Source: Vibrio splendidus (lineage in GTDB: Bacteria; Pseudomonadota; Gammaproteobacteria; Enterobacterales; Vibrionaceae). Taken from it: a stretch of 64,000 bases of DNA. Numbering within the stretch: the first letter of the stretch is position 1; the number at the start of each line of letters is the position of its first letter. The notes beneath the pieces were generated by a model. That model had not been told where the DNA came from, searched no databases, and saw only the letters and a list, made by a program, of their open reading frames with translations. The stretch covers positions 1,426,001 through 1,490,000 of the forward strand of contig NZ_CP031055.1 in the NCBI RefSeq assembly GCF_003345295.1, written 5' to 3'. The position numbers and the translations under genes are program-made. Of the stretch, positions 1-8,218 are shown piece after piece.

Positions 1-520
1 AGGTATCATAACCTTGATTTACTTGTGCAAGCCCCGTAATACCAGGCATTACGCCGTATGTACGGTCAGCAAAATAAGGGATTTCGTTTTCTAGTTTGGT
101 GTAAAAAGTAGGGCGTTCAGGGCGTGGACCAATTAGAGACATTTCACCTTTCAATACATTGAACAACTGTGGGAGTTCATCAAGACGTGTCTTTCTCAAA
201 AAGCGTCCAACGGGTGTAATTCGTGGGTCATTCGCGGTAGCCCAGACTGCGCCAGAACGCGTTTCTGCATCTTCGTACATGCTACGGAACTTCATGATTT
301 CAAAGATTGCCATTTTCTCCGGCGTAGATTTACCGACACGCAATTGGCGGTAGAAAATAGGACCGCGAGAAGTAAGTGCAATTGCCATCGCTATCAATGG
401 AAATACTGGCGCTAACAAAATCACCGCAATCAATGAGCTAACGAAATCGAACGTACGTTTAGCACGTGAGATTTTGTATTGGTATAAGTTTTGAGTAGAT
501 AGCTGTTCAATGTTCATCAT
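1..520 (-). CDS. sypR: Priming sugar transferase, SypR-like (partial, 3' end outside window)
   Basis: This is a polyprenyl-phosphate sugar-1-phosphate transferase, which loads the first sugar onto undecaprenyl phosphate at the inner membrane. About 173 codons are visible; the C-terminus lies beyond the left edge. The protein opens MMNIEQLSTQ, has a basic stretch and one hydrophobic segment (about residues 25-47), then the family landmarks IFYRQLRVG, MKFRSM, TRLDELPQL and LIGPRPERP. The start is one of two adjacent ATGs at 520 and 517. It lies 9 bases after the sypQ-like stop and closes the locus, the place of sypR in V. fischeri. The family is certain; the syp name rests on gene order. Confidence 0.88.
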   Translation of the reverse strand, partial: MMNIEQLSTQNLYQYKISRAKRTFDFVSSLIAVILLAPVFPLIAMAIALTSRGPIFYRQLRVGKSTPEKMAIFEIMKFRSMYEDAETRSGAVWATANDPRITPVGRFLRKTRLDELPQLFNVLKGEMSLIGPRPERPTFYTKLENEIPYFADRTYGVMPGITGLAQVNQGYDT

Positions 521-529
521 AATAAGTCC

Positions 530-1717
530 TTAATGATTCGCTCGTGTCCAAGGTGAGTTTTCTAGTCCGATTAGGTAACGAATGCCACCAATGAAGTTGG
601 CATAGTGTCCAACTATCAAATAAGAGATTAATGAAATAGGTTTGTTTACTAGACGCTTTGGCAAGATACAACCAAGTACGCCAATGGTATAAACGGTAAC
701 TTGAGCCCATAACAGTGCTTCAAACACCAAGTAGTTACTAAGCAAGATGGAACACACTAAACACACGATCATTAAATATGGTGTTAGGAGGCGAAGTCCT
801 TTTCCTGAGAAGAACGCAAATGCGATGCCCTTGAACTTAGGGCTGAATAAGCCAAACAATCGAATCGCTTGTTGCATGTTGCCCGCTGATATACGAAGTC
901 TTCTTTTGAAGTCTGTTTCTAAATTTGATTCTTCTAGCTCTAATGCAACCATTTGGGTTTCGTATTCTGCGATGTAACCTTGTTTAACGATTTGCATCGG
1001 TAAGATGAAATCGTCATTAATAGTGTTGAGTGGAAGCAGTTCAAACAGGTGTGTTCTAAACAAGTAGAAAGCGCCATGAGAACCTAAGCTAGAACCTAAT
1101 GATGCCTCAGACTCTTTAACGGCTGTTTGATACTGCCAGTAGGCGTTTTCGCCTTCATTGCCTGTAGGGCATAGTTGATACGTTGCGTTTACCACACCAA
1201 CCTTGTCACTTTCAAAATGAGCCGCTGCAATAAGCAATGCATCCAATGAAATAAGGGCTGATACGTCACTTAGCGCCGTAATATCGCTTTTTATACTTGT
1301 CACTTCTTCATTGATAACCGCAACTTTTCCTCGGTTGGTCTTGTGGTCATGTATCTCGAAATAGATATCGCTGCACATCGCTTCTTGAATCGTCATTTCG
1401 GCGATTTCTACCGTGTTATCAGTGCAGCCATCACAAGCAATAATCACTTGTAGCTTCTTTTTTGGGTAATCTAATGAAGCAAGGTTACGAACTTTATCTG
1501 CGATCCATTGTTCTTCGTTAAATGCGGGCACAAGAATGGTAATGGTGGGTAGTGTGCAATCTTGTTGTTCGTCTTTATAACAACGATGGCTCTCTTCAAT
1601 TTGACGCGCAGGGTGACTTTTCGCATACCAACGCAGTAACAGTGGATAGGCGGCGTGATGGTAGACAATCAGCGCACCAGAGAATAAGCAAAGTCCTGCA
1701 AGCAACCAGTCAATCAT
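530..1717 (-). CDS. sypQ: Membrane glycosyltransferase family 2, SypQ-like
   Basis: A processive-type GT2 glycosyltransferase of about 395 residues. An N-terminal membrane helix (about residues 2-22) precedes the GT-A domain, which shows TITILVPAFNEEQ, a CDGCTDNT nucleotide-sugar motif, NDDFILP and a later RRLRI element. Two or three hydrophobic segments near the C-terminus suggest membrane anchoring. The ATG at 1717 is preferred over an in-frame TTG at 1723 because AAGGAG sits 7 bases before it. The start overlaps the preceding glycosyltransferase stop as ATGA, indicating translational coupling. It probably adds a sugar to the lipid-linked repeat unit or extends the chain; the substrate cannot be read from sequence. 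Confidence 0.88.
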   Translation of the reverse strand: MIDWLLAGLCLFSGALIVYHHAAYPLLLRWYAKSHPARQIEESHRCYKDEQQDCTLPTITILVPAFNEEQWIADKVRNLASLDYPKKKLQVIIACDGCTDNTVEIAEMTIQEAMCSDIYFEIHDHKTNRGKVAVINEEVTSIKSDITALSDVSALISLDALLIAAAHFESDKVGVVNATYQLCPTGNEGENAYWQYQTAVKESEASLGSSLGSHGAFYLFRTHLFELLPLNTINDDFILPMQIVKQGYIAEYETQMVALELEESNLETDFKRRLRISAGNMQQAIRLFGLFSPKFKGIAFAFFSGKGLRLLTPYLMIVCLVCSILLSNYLVFEALLWAQVTVYTIGVLGCILPKRLVNKPISLISYLIVGHYANFIGGIRYLIGLENSPWTRANH

Positions 1718-2814
1718 GCGCAAACTCCTTCTGAGATATCGTTGTAAGAGGCAACCATTTTTACAATGTCGAAGTTGTCGAGTACGTAACGACGAGGTGA
1801 TAAAAAGCGTTCATTTTGCTTTTCTAATAGCGCACTAGCTAACCCCACAATGCTGCCGCTTTTGACGAGGGCGCCGCTGACTGGACATAAGGTTTCATCG
1901 ACAGCTCCTACATTCATCGCGACGGTAGGGATGTTGCACGCCTGAGCTTCTAGTGTAGAAAGTGGCAGCCCCTCATGACGAGAAGGTAAACAGAAGGTAT
2001 CCAAAGCGCCGTAAAAGGTGGTCATGTCTTCAATAAGGCCAAGGAATATCACACGGTCGCTCAAATTCAAGCGGTCAGTGAGTTGTTCCAGTTGCTTGCG
2101 TTTTGAACCATCACCAGCCAATGCGACAACAGTGTTAGTAGGAAGTAAGGTAAGCGCTTTAATCAGTTGGTCTTGACCTTTCACGTGTTCTAAACGTCCC
2201 GCACAACCTACGATGTGTTTATCGGTTGGTAGATCGAGTGTTGCTCTCGCGTTTGCTTTTGACATCGGTTTGAACTTCTCGCAATCCACACCGTTTTTAA
2301 TCGTGATGATATTGTTGTATGAAAAGGCAGAGCGAAGTTGGTTGTAAACACGGGTTGCATCGGCCACCAAAGTTGGCTGAGCGGCTTTAAGTGCTAATGC
2401 TTGTAAGCGACGACGTTTGTTATTTTTCAAATGCCATGCATCATGCTCAGTATGAATTCGAGTGGGAACCCCTGATACGCGGGCAGCGTAACCCGCGTAG
2501 AGCAGTGGGCCTATGTGATGCGTGTGAACAACATCAGGGCTAATTCCTCTAAATGCTTTGATGAGTTTTATGATGATGTTGAATTGAACACCGGGCTCTT
2601 TGTCCAAAAACACGATTTGGTTGTGGTAAGGCTTCAGCTTCGGCCAGTTTGCGATGGATTCTGCTTTCGTGCCTTCAAGACTGACGATCAACACTTGGTC
2701 TGTTGGTTTAGCAAGGCGAAGCAAATCTAACGTTAGGGTTTCTAATCCGCCTGGGGCAAGGTGTTGAACAACGTGTATGATCTTCTTGCCATGCTTTGTT
2801 ATCTGGTTATTCAT
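1714..2814 (-). CDS. sypP: Glycosyltransferase family 4, SypP-like
   Basis: A cytoplasmic GT-B glycosyltransferase of 366 residues. The N-terminal domain begins KKIIHVVQHLAPGGLE, and the C-terminal domain carries GCAGRLEHVKGQ, LAGDGSKRKQLE and the donor-binding PSRHEGLPLSTLEAQAC. The reading frame is open upstream to 2922, but the start at 2814 (MNNQITKHGKK) is chosen because AGGCAGG precedes it and because the predicted sigma-54 promoter at 2905-2922 would lie inside the longer version. It heads the last transcription unit of the locus (sypP-sypQ-sypR), directly downstream of a SypG-type enhancer, which is also where sypP lies in V. fischeri. Confidence 0.9.
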   Translation of the reverse strand: MNNQITKHGKKIIHVVQHLAPGGLETLTLDLLRLAKPTDQVLIVSLEGTKAESIANWPKLKPYHNQIVFLDKEPGVQFNIIIKLIKAFRGISPDVVHTHHIGPLLYAGYAARVSGVPTRIHTEHDAWHLKNNKRRRLQALALKAAQPTLVADATRVYNQLRSAFSYNNIITIKNGVDCEKFKPMSKANARATLDLPTDKHIVGCAGRLEHVKGQDQLIKALTLLPTNTVVALAGDGSKRKQLEQLTDRLNLSDRVIFLGLIEDMTTFYGALDTFCLPSRHEGLPLSTLEAQACNIPTVAMNVGAVDETLCPVSGALVKSGSIVGLASALLEKQNERFLSPRRYVLDNFDIVKMVASYNDISEGVCA

Positions 2815-2904
2815 AATTTGGACCCTGCCTTTATAATTCTTGTTTCGCCTTTCTGACGTTTCTCTTGAAGTAACTTCTTTAAAACGTTTGACTACACAAG
2901 GAGA

Positions 2905-2922
2905 TTGCAGGAGTTGTGCCAA
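2905..2922 (-). promoter_or_regulatory. Sigma-54 promoter of the sypPQR unit
   Basis: On the minus strand the sequence reads TGGCACAACTCCTGCA, with GG and GC separated by exactly 10 bases, an excellent match to TGGCAC-N5-TTGCA. It lies about 93 bases before the sypP start codon. Confidence 0.8.
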
Positions 2923-2979
2923 TTAAATAGTTGCTATATTTCAGTGGCTTATGGCGAATGATTCTAGGGGGATTTTCAT

Positions 2980-2994
2980 TTCTCAAAATGGGAA
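2980..2994 (-). promoter_or_regulatory. Candidate SypG-binding element upstream of sypP
   Basis: TTCTCAAAATGGGAA (plus strand) is a near-palindrome. Its reverse complement ends TTTTGAGAA. It resembles the TTCTCA-N3-TG element recalled for V. fischeri SypG and lies about 60 bases upstream of the sigma-54 promoter, a usual enhancer distance. Confidence 0.6.
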
Positions 2995-3085
2995 TCAAAA
3001 CAGAATACGAATGAATGGCTGTTTGAATCATGGTGTTAAATCATGGAGAAAGTTCAGGGGAAATCGAAAGTGGGATCAATAATTG

Positions 3086-3112
3086 AAAAACGCCAACCGA
3101 GAGTTGGCGTTT
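3086..3112 (-). terminator. Rho-independent terminator after the sypO-like gene
   Basis: AAACGCCAAC and GTTGGCGTTT form a strong stem with a short loop, followed on the minus strand by TTTTTC. It separates the sypM-N-O unit from sypP, which has its own promoter downstream. Confidence 0.75.
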
Positions 3113-3162
3113 GCACTAGGAAGCTAAGAAGCTAGCAAGTTAAAAAATGGCTTTAAGGCTAA

Positions 3163-4587
3163 TCAACTCATTTTAGGGATAACAGTAATCACAGGGACAC
3201 CTAAGATTTCTTCAATTTCATCTTTACGCTTGATTGAAGAGTCAAACAGCTCAAACAATATCGCCAACCCAATGCCAAGGCCGATACCGGCAACGAAACC
3301 AGCCAGAACAAATACAAAAGAAGGTATGTTAGATTTGATACTAGGCGTGAAGGGCAAATCGATAATCTTCACACGTTTGTTTTGCTCGAACACACCAAGT
3401 GAACCCGTTAGTTGAGCCATTTCATAACGCTCTGTGAGTTCATCGGATAGCTGGCGCTTGATGTCTACCTGACGTTTAAGGCGATACATCTCTTTTGCAT
3501 TCTCGCCGAAGTTATTCGCCTTGTGTTCTAATTCAAAGATCATAGTACGAAGGCTTTTAGTCTCTTCTGTCAAAGATTCAAAGCGAGCGCGAACCAGTTG
3601 TAAACTGTGTAATTGGGTGACTAAAAGAGGTTGGGTATCCGACAGTTTGTTCAGTGTCGTGCTACTTGCAATGTCCCAAAGCTGGTCACTGTTCATCGTA
3701 GGTTGAGTTACATCGAGTAAACTCTTTCTCTCATTTTCAAGTCTGTCTAGTTCACGAACTTTAGCCTGTACGGCACTGTGTTTGTTTGTGTATTTGGCTT
3801 GAAGTAGAGCCAGTTCACTGCGAATATCGATGATCTGATCTTCTATTCGACCTATCACTGGGTTGGTTTTTGAAAGCTGTTGATCGATTGACCCTAAGCT
3901 TTTTTCAACACCGGATAACTCGGCCTCTTTTTCTGCCAGTGTTTGCTTGAGTGACGCTAAGCGATTCAAACTTTGGCTTTGTACCTCAGGCGTCGAATGA
4001 ACATTCTCATTCATGTATAAGGCAAGGGCTTCTTCTGCTACTTCAAGTTCAGCACTGCGCTTATCTATATGAATTTTCAAGAAGTTACTCGAGTCTTCAA
4101 TCGAAGAACGTTCTGGTGCTAACAGTTGCTCAATAAAATGTTCACTTACCGAACGAAGCGTCGCTTCCATTCCATCTGGCGTATTTGAGCTTAAGCTGAT
4201 TTTTAGAAAATCTTTTCCAAGCTGAGTCACCGTTAGACGTTGAGATAGGTCAGTAATGATCTCTTGTTTCTCAATTTCAGGCATATCAGGCGTGGTTAAT
4301 TGCAGTTCATCAGCGACCGAGTAAAGCACATGTCGACTATGAAGTAGTGTTCTCAACGCGTTAAGGCGGTCTTTGAGCATGGTAGAAACGGCGATGTCTT
4401 CCAAGAATGGATTCATCTTGGCCGTTTCTTGAATCAACATACTGGTATGCGCGTCATATTTAGTCGGAGCCAACTTGCTCACACCAAAGCCTACAAAGGG
4501 CAAAATAAGGATTGGTAGAACTATAACGTAGCGTTGGCGCCACATGGCATTGATGATGACTAATAACCGCAATTTCAGATTATTCAT
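3163..4587 (-). CDS. sypO: Polysaccharide chain-length determinant (Wzz/GNVR type), SypO-like
   Basis: An inner-membrane polysaccharide co-polymerase of 474 residues that probably sets polymer length. A membrane helix (about residues 20-40, VIVLPILILPFVGFGV) is followed by a long periplasmic coiled coil and a second helix near the C-terminus (FVFVLAGFVAGIGLGIGLAI), then a short cytoplasmic tail. No BY-kinase domain is attached; the ATPase is the separate sypD product far upstream. The start at 4587 is chosen over an in-frame TTG at 4605 because GGAG precedes it and ATGA overlap with the upstream stop is typical. It is last in the sypM-N-O unit. Confidence 0.88.
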   Translation of the reverse strand: MNNLKLRLLVIINAMWRQRYVIVLPILILPFVGFGVSKLAPTKYDAHTSMLIQETAKMNPFLEDIAVSTMLKDRLNALRTLLHSRHVLYSVADELQLTTPDMPEIEKQEIITDLSQRLTVTQLGKDFLKISLSSNTPDGMEATLRSVSEHFIEQLLAPERSSIEDSSNFLKIHIDKRSAELEVAEEALALYMNENVHSTPEVQSQSLNRLASLKQTLAEKEAELSGVEKSLGSIDQQLSKTNPVIGRIEDQIIDIRSELALLQAKYTNKHSAVQAKVRELDRLENERKSLLDVTQPTMNSDQLWDIASSTTLNKLSDTQPLLVTQLHSLQLVRARFESLTEETKSLRTMIFELEHKANNFGENAKEMYRLKRQVDIKRQLSDELTERYEMAQLTGSLGVFEQNKRVKIIDLPFTPSIKSNIPSFVFVLAGFVAGIGLGIGLAILFELFDSSIKRKDEIEEILGVPVITVIPKMS

Positions 4588-5720
4588 AATAGCTCCAACA
4601 TCCAATGTACGAAGTTACCGCGGTTCTGCCAACTGTCTTTGGAGACAACAGATACTGGCGAGTTTTCAAGGTGACGGCTTTGCTCGAGAGCTTCGACCAT
4701 CTGTTGTCCATTATCAACGGACGTAACGTGATTCTTATAAGGAACCATTGCAGGAAAAGGGGTGGTCACGATAGGAGTTCCCGCGGCTAGGTATTCCATC
4801 AACTTTAATGGACTGCATGCTCGGATCTGTTCGTTATCCACGAAAGGTAATAGGCTTACATCCCAGTGTTGTGAATAGCTTGGCAACGTGTGATGTGGGC
4901 GAGGCCCCAAGTAATGAACATTATCGAAGTTAGGCAACGACAATGTATCAAGCTCATTAGGGCCGATGAATACAAAGTCCCATTCCGGCATTGCTGTCGC
5001 CACATGTTTGACCATGTCGTAATCCAGCCATTGAGATAAGCTTCCGTAAAAACCTGCAGTCGGGCGGTGGTGGCTTGGCAAGTCGTGTGCTCTTGGAGCT
5101 GGTGTAGAAAATAGCCCGACATCGACACCATGTGGTAAGAGTTGAGCTTTCTCACTAGGGAATTTGCCCATCAGCTTTTCACTAGCAGCGAAGATCAGAT
5201 CTGATTTTTCAATCAATTCCAATTCATGCTGTGCGACAGTTTTGTGGTCAACGCCCGCGAGCGCACTAAAGTCATCCCCGCAGTAATAAACAACCGCTGA
5301 CTCGCCTAAGTGTCCGCACAAATCAACAGCGGTAGGAAGGGAAGTCCATAAGATAGGAGCATGAAGCTTCAGCTCGGCAATAACTGGCTTCAACTGGCGT
5401 AACATCATTTGCTGAGCCAGTTTTCTAGACAACTTAGAAGAAGGCGCAGGAATGGTTTTCAAGTTCACAACCGTTATGTTGCCTTGGTCGTTTGAATCAG
5501 CGACGTTTTGTGGATCCAGCATGTTTTGAGTAACAGCGTTGCTTCGCCCTGTCAGTTTGTTGAATGCACGATTGATGTCTTTAACTGACAATCTTGGCTG
5601 TCTAAGACCAATAGAGTTGACCCATAAGACTTTATGTTGTTTAGCCAAGTGGCGAACCAAGTGTTGAGTCGATGAAGGCAGACCGCCAAAGTCTTCACCA
5701 AATACAATTAAATCACGCAT
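4584..5720 (-). CDS. sypN: Glycosyltransferase (GT-B fold), SypN-like
   Basis: A GT-B glycosyltransferase of 378 residues. It begins MRDLIVFGEDFGGLPSSTQH and has a C-terminal nucleotide-sugar domain with GFYGSLSQWLDYD, YLGPRPHHTLP and PLKLMEYLAAGTPIVTTPFP, as in exopolysaccharide transferases of the GT4/GT1 type. The start at 5720 has GGAGG 8 bases upstream; an in-frame ATG at 5732 lacks a good site. It overlaps the acetyltransferase stop by 8 bases and the next gene by ATGA. The order acetyltransferase, GT, Wzz matches sypM-N-O. Sugar specificity is unknown. Confidence 0.87.
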   Translation of the reverse strand: MRDLIVFGEDFGGLPSSTQHLVRHLAKQHKVLWVNSIGLRQPRLSVKDINRAFNKLTGRSNAVTQNMLDPQNVADSNDQGNITVVNLKTIPAPSSKLSRKLAQQMMLRQLKPVIAELKLHAPILWTSLPTAVDLCGHLGESAVVYYCGDDFSALAGVDHKTVAQHELELIEKSDLIFAASEKLMGKFPSEKAQLLPHGVDVGLFSTPAPRAHDLPSHHRPTAGFYGSLSQWLDYDMVKHVATAMPEWDFVFIGPNELDTLSLPNFDNVHYLGPRPHHTLPSYSQHWDVSLLPFVDNEQIRACSPLKLMEYLAAGTPIVTTPFPAMVPYKNHVTSVDNGQQMVEALEQSRHLENSPVSVVSKDSWQNRGNFVHWMLELL

Positions 5721-6498
5721 GGTCGCCTCCATGAGTCTCTAACGAATCGAATACATCGGACTCTGTCACTTCAACGGATTTAATCTGACCGACAACTCGA
5801 GCAGGGTTACCGCCTGCGATTGCAAAGGCAGGGATGTTCTTTGTTACCACGCTGCCTGCGGCTATTACGGCACCTTCGCCGATGGTTACGCCACCTTTAA
5901 CGGTAACATTGGTGCCTAGCCATACATCTTGTTCAAGAATGATGTCGCCGATTTGCTGAGGGTCATCTCCTTCACCTAGTGCTCGACGTTTTGCATCAAG
6001 CGGGTGTCCAGAGTATCCAAACAGGAAAGCGCCGCCAGCGATGCGTACGTTGTCGGAGATAACGACTTTACCTCCAACTGCGATAGTCGATTGCCAACCG
6101 ATGTCTACATTGTTGCCAATCGACAGTAGTGGGTGTTCCAAGCCTTCAAGCGGTTGGGTACAACCAGAGAATGTCGTGTGGCCAGAGATACGGCAGTTAT
6201 CGCCAATCGTAATTTGTACCGGACCGCTCACGAAAGGGAGGCCACCGTATAAATACAGGCGTTTCCCACATTGAGCGACACGACCTTTGAAAGCTGGTGT
6301 CCAGTAGAAGAACCGAGTAAAACCAGAAACCAAATTCACGACAAGCTTGTGTGCTTGGTATAGGCAGCGATTAAGTACTTGAGGGGTAGGTAGCTCTGTG
6401 CTTCTGATGTTTTTCAAAATGATAAACACATTTCTAATTCGAGAATTAGGGTGAAACTTAAGCCAATGTTTGAATTGATGTATAGATACTGACGTCAT
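5713..6498 (-). CDS. sypM: Hexapeptide-repeat O-acetyltransferase, SypM-like
   Basis: A left-handed beta-helix acyltransferase of 261 residues. Hexapeptide turns run from about residue 95 to 235 (ITIGDNCRISG, LSIGNNVDIG, VVISDNVRIAGGA, VWLGTNVTVKGGVTIGEGAVIAAGSVV, ending NPARVVG). Such enzymes use acetyl-CoA to decorate sugars in the cytoplasm. A catalytic-type His is present in the FGYSGHPLDAKRR loop. It starts a three-gene unit with two overlaps downstream. A SypG-type element lies just upstream, as reported for sypM in V. fischeri, but the sigma-54 promoter here is poor. Confidence 0.88.
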   Translation of the reverse strand: MTSVSIHQFKHWLKFHPNSRIRNVFIILKNIRSTELPTPQVLNRCLYQAHKLVVNLVSGFTRFFYWTPAFKGRVAQCGKRLYLYGGLPFVSGPVQITIGDNCRISGHTTFSGCTQPLEGLEHPLLSIGNNVDIGWQSTIAVGGKVVISDNVRIAGGAFLFGYSGHPLDAKRRALGEGDDPQQIGDIILEQDVWLGTNVTVKGGVTIGEGAVIAAGSVVTKNIPAFAIAGGNPARVVGQIKSVEVTESDVFDSLETHGGDHA

Positions 6499-6533
6499 AA
6501 TGAAAATCCTCTTTTTTGTTATATAGAAGTACT

Positions 6534-6549
6534 TTCATATATTGTGCCA
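6534..6549 (-). promoter_or_regulatory. Weak candidate sigma-54 promoter of sypM
   Basis: The minus strand reads TGGCACAATATATGAA. The -24 half is perfect, but the -12 half has GA instead of the nearly invariant GC at the right spacing. It may be a weak, degenerated or false site. Confidence 0.35.
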
Positions 6550-6590
6550 TTTAATAAGTTTATTATTTTCAATGTGTTACAAGTTGGCTT

Positions 6591-7967
6591 TTAGATTTTC
6601 TCATTTTGACAGGCAGTATGAGATACGTTCGCAACAGCAACAATCAATGCGGAAAGGATATAGATAGGCCAGTTGAAGCCTTGTGTTAGGAAGGTACCCG
6701 AGACGATGGTGCCAATTAACCCAGCATATACGGCGTAAGCCGCGGCATTGAGATTTGGGTCGATTGCGTTGGTCGTATCTGAAAGCTGTTTGAGGGTCGA
6801 GCGTATTGTTTTTATCAGTGAGCCAATCAATATCAGAAAGATAATCAACCCTAGAAAGCCAGTTTCAGCGAGCACGCCAAACCAAGTACTGTGAACCGCA
6901 TGATTCAGTCCGTCCCAGTGCGAACTATAAAAGAAGTAATTAGAAAAGAAATTGTTTAGGCCGACTCCGGTTAAAGGGTTATCCAATGCCATTTTGAACG
7001 CGGCTTCCCATGCATAGATTCGCCCCATTGCAGATTCATCAACCCCTTGTTCAGCAGCACCGCCTGATGCTCTGTCTGAAATTCCAGCAACAAAGTAAAG
7101 GCCAATCGCTCCGATCGCGCCCAAAGTGATCAACAGTGATTTTGAACGTATTACTTTGAACGCAAAAATCCCGACCACTGCTAGCGCACCAAGTAATCCA
7201 CCACGGCTTTGGGTTGCAACGATAGCGGCCAGTAACAATACAGCGACACCAATACTCAATACACGCTTAAAAGCATGAATGCCATGGGTGGTCGTCTGAC
7301 TGAGCGCAAACGCAAGTGGAAACAAAAGAACCAGTGCTAAATCATTAGGATCTCCTAACATCGAACCAAAATCACGCCCAATAGTGACACGTGACCCTTC
7401 GACTAATCCGATACCATTGATTGAGTTGTTAATTGCAATAAGTGCGACTAACGAACCGGCCATCATGATGATTGTCGATGTCTTTGCTAAGTTTTCGACG
7501 CTGTTTACCAGCCACACGATAGCGAGTGTCATCACCATTATTTTCCAATACACGCCTTTAAATTCAGCTAACGCTATTGGACGGTTAGACGCGAAGACCA
7601 GGCCGATAAAGACGAGAGCCCAAAAAACAGCAAGCCAGCTCAATGTAGGGTGCCAGAATATTTTAAGTTCTTTGCTGATTAAAGCATGCCAGAGCAAAGC
7701 GGAAAGCGCGCCTAGCGAGAGTAATAGCGGTATCTTTAACGAATAGAGTTGAGGTATCGCTTCGTGGATTCGAAAAAATGAAAAGACAACGAACAGTATC
7801 ACCATCCAAAAGGTTTTGTTAATAACAAACATTCCAGCCAAAGGAAGAAGTGCTAGCGCAACAATAACAGCGGGATGCGGCACGAAGTACCAGACAATAC
7901 CGAGCCCGACACACAAGGCGCTGATCGTGATGATGACAGGCAATCTATTGGCTTCAGGATTGACCAT
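6591..7967 (-). CDS. O-antigen ligase/polymerase (Wzy-like) membrane protein
   Basis: A polytopic inner-membrane protein of 458 residues with about 11-12 hydrophobic helices and one large periplasmic loop (about 290-350, ending NPLTGVGLNNFF and AVHSTWFGVLAETG), typical of the Wzy_C/O-antigen ligase family. It probably polymerises or transfers the lipid-linked repeat. The start at 7967 has AGAGG just upstream; an in-frame codon at 7985 does not. It sits where sypK/sypL lie in V. fischeri, directly before sypM, but I cannot tell which of the two it matches. It is preceded by an excellent sigma-54 promoter with a SypG-type element. Confidence 0.88.
   Translation of the reverse strand: MVNPEANRLPVIITISALCVGLGIVWYFVPHPAVIVALALLPLAGMFVINKTFWMVILFVVFSFFRIHEAIPQLYSLKIPLLLSLGALSALLWHALISKELKIFWHPTLSWLAVFWALVFIGLVFASNRPIALAEFKGVYWKIMVMTLAIVWLVNSVENLAKTSTIIMMAGSLVALIAINNSINGIGLVEGSRVTIGRDFGSMLGDPNDLALVLLFPLAFALSQTTTHGIHAFKRVLSIGVAVLLLAAIVATQSRGGLLGALAVVGIFAFKVIRSKSLLITLGAIGAIGLYFVAGISDRASGGAAEQGVDESAMGRIYAWEAAFKMALDNPLTGVGLNNFFSNYFFYSSHWDGLNHAVHSTWFGVLAETGFLGLIIFLILIGSLIKTIRSTLKQLSDTTNAIDPNLNAAAYAVYAGLIGTIVSGTFLTQGFNWPIYILSALIVAVANVSHTACQNEKI
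6598..6612 (+). promoter_or_regulatory. Candidate SypG-binding element upstream of sypM
   Basis: TTCTCATTTTGACAG fits TTCTCA-N3-TGA and overlaps the 3' end of the polymerase-like gene. It lies about 50-65 bases upstream of the weak -24/-12 candidate for sypM. Confidence 0.5.
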
Positions 7968-8046
7968 TGTGACCTCTATTCGCAAATAAACTCTTAATGA
8001 CTCGGCTCACAATCTTTTGAGACGTAGTTACACATGATGTTAAATA

Positions 8047-8063
8047 TTGCAAAGCGAGTGCCA
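8047..8063 (-). promoter_or_regulatory. Sigma-54 promoter of the polymerase-like gene
   Basis: The minus strand reads TGGCACTCGCTTTGCA, a full match to TGGCAC-N5-TTGCA with GG-N10-GC spacing, about 80 bases before the start at 7967. Confidence 0.87.
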
Positions 8064-8134
8064 GTTATGCATTTTTCTTAACTAACTGATTTAGATTTAG
8101 ATTATTAGGATAGGGCTTAGCCTTGAGTTGAGTT

Positions 8135-8149
8135 TTGTCATTTTGAGAA
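8135..8149 (-). promoter_or_regulatory. Candidate SypG-binding element
   Basis: The minus strand reads TTCTCAAAATGACAA, fitting TTCTCA-N3-TGA. It lies about 72-86 bases upstream of the sigma-54 promoter at 8047-8063. Confidence 0.65.
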
Positions 8150-8218
8150 TCAGTATAAAACTGACTAAAGTACTTAAATCATCAAGTCCAAATAACCAGT
8201 TATCTACTAAGACGAGTA

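Noticed and set aside
7384..7746. 120-codon plus-strand frame inside the polymerase-like gene
   Set aside because: Antisense shadow of a gene with clear membrane-protein character; no ribosome site.
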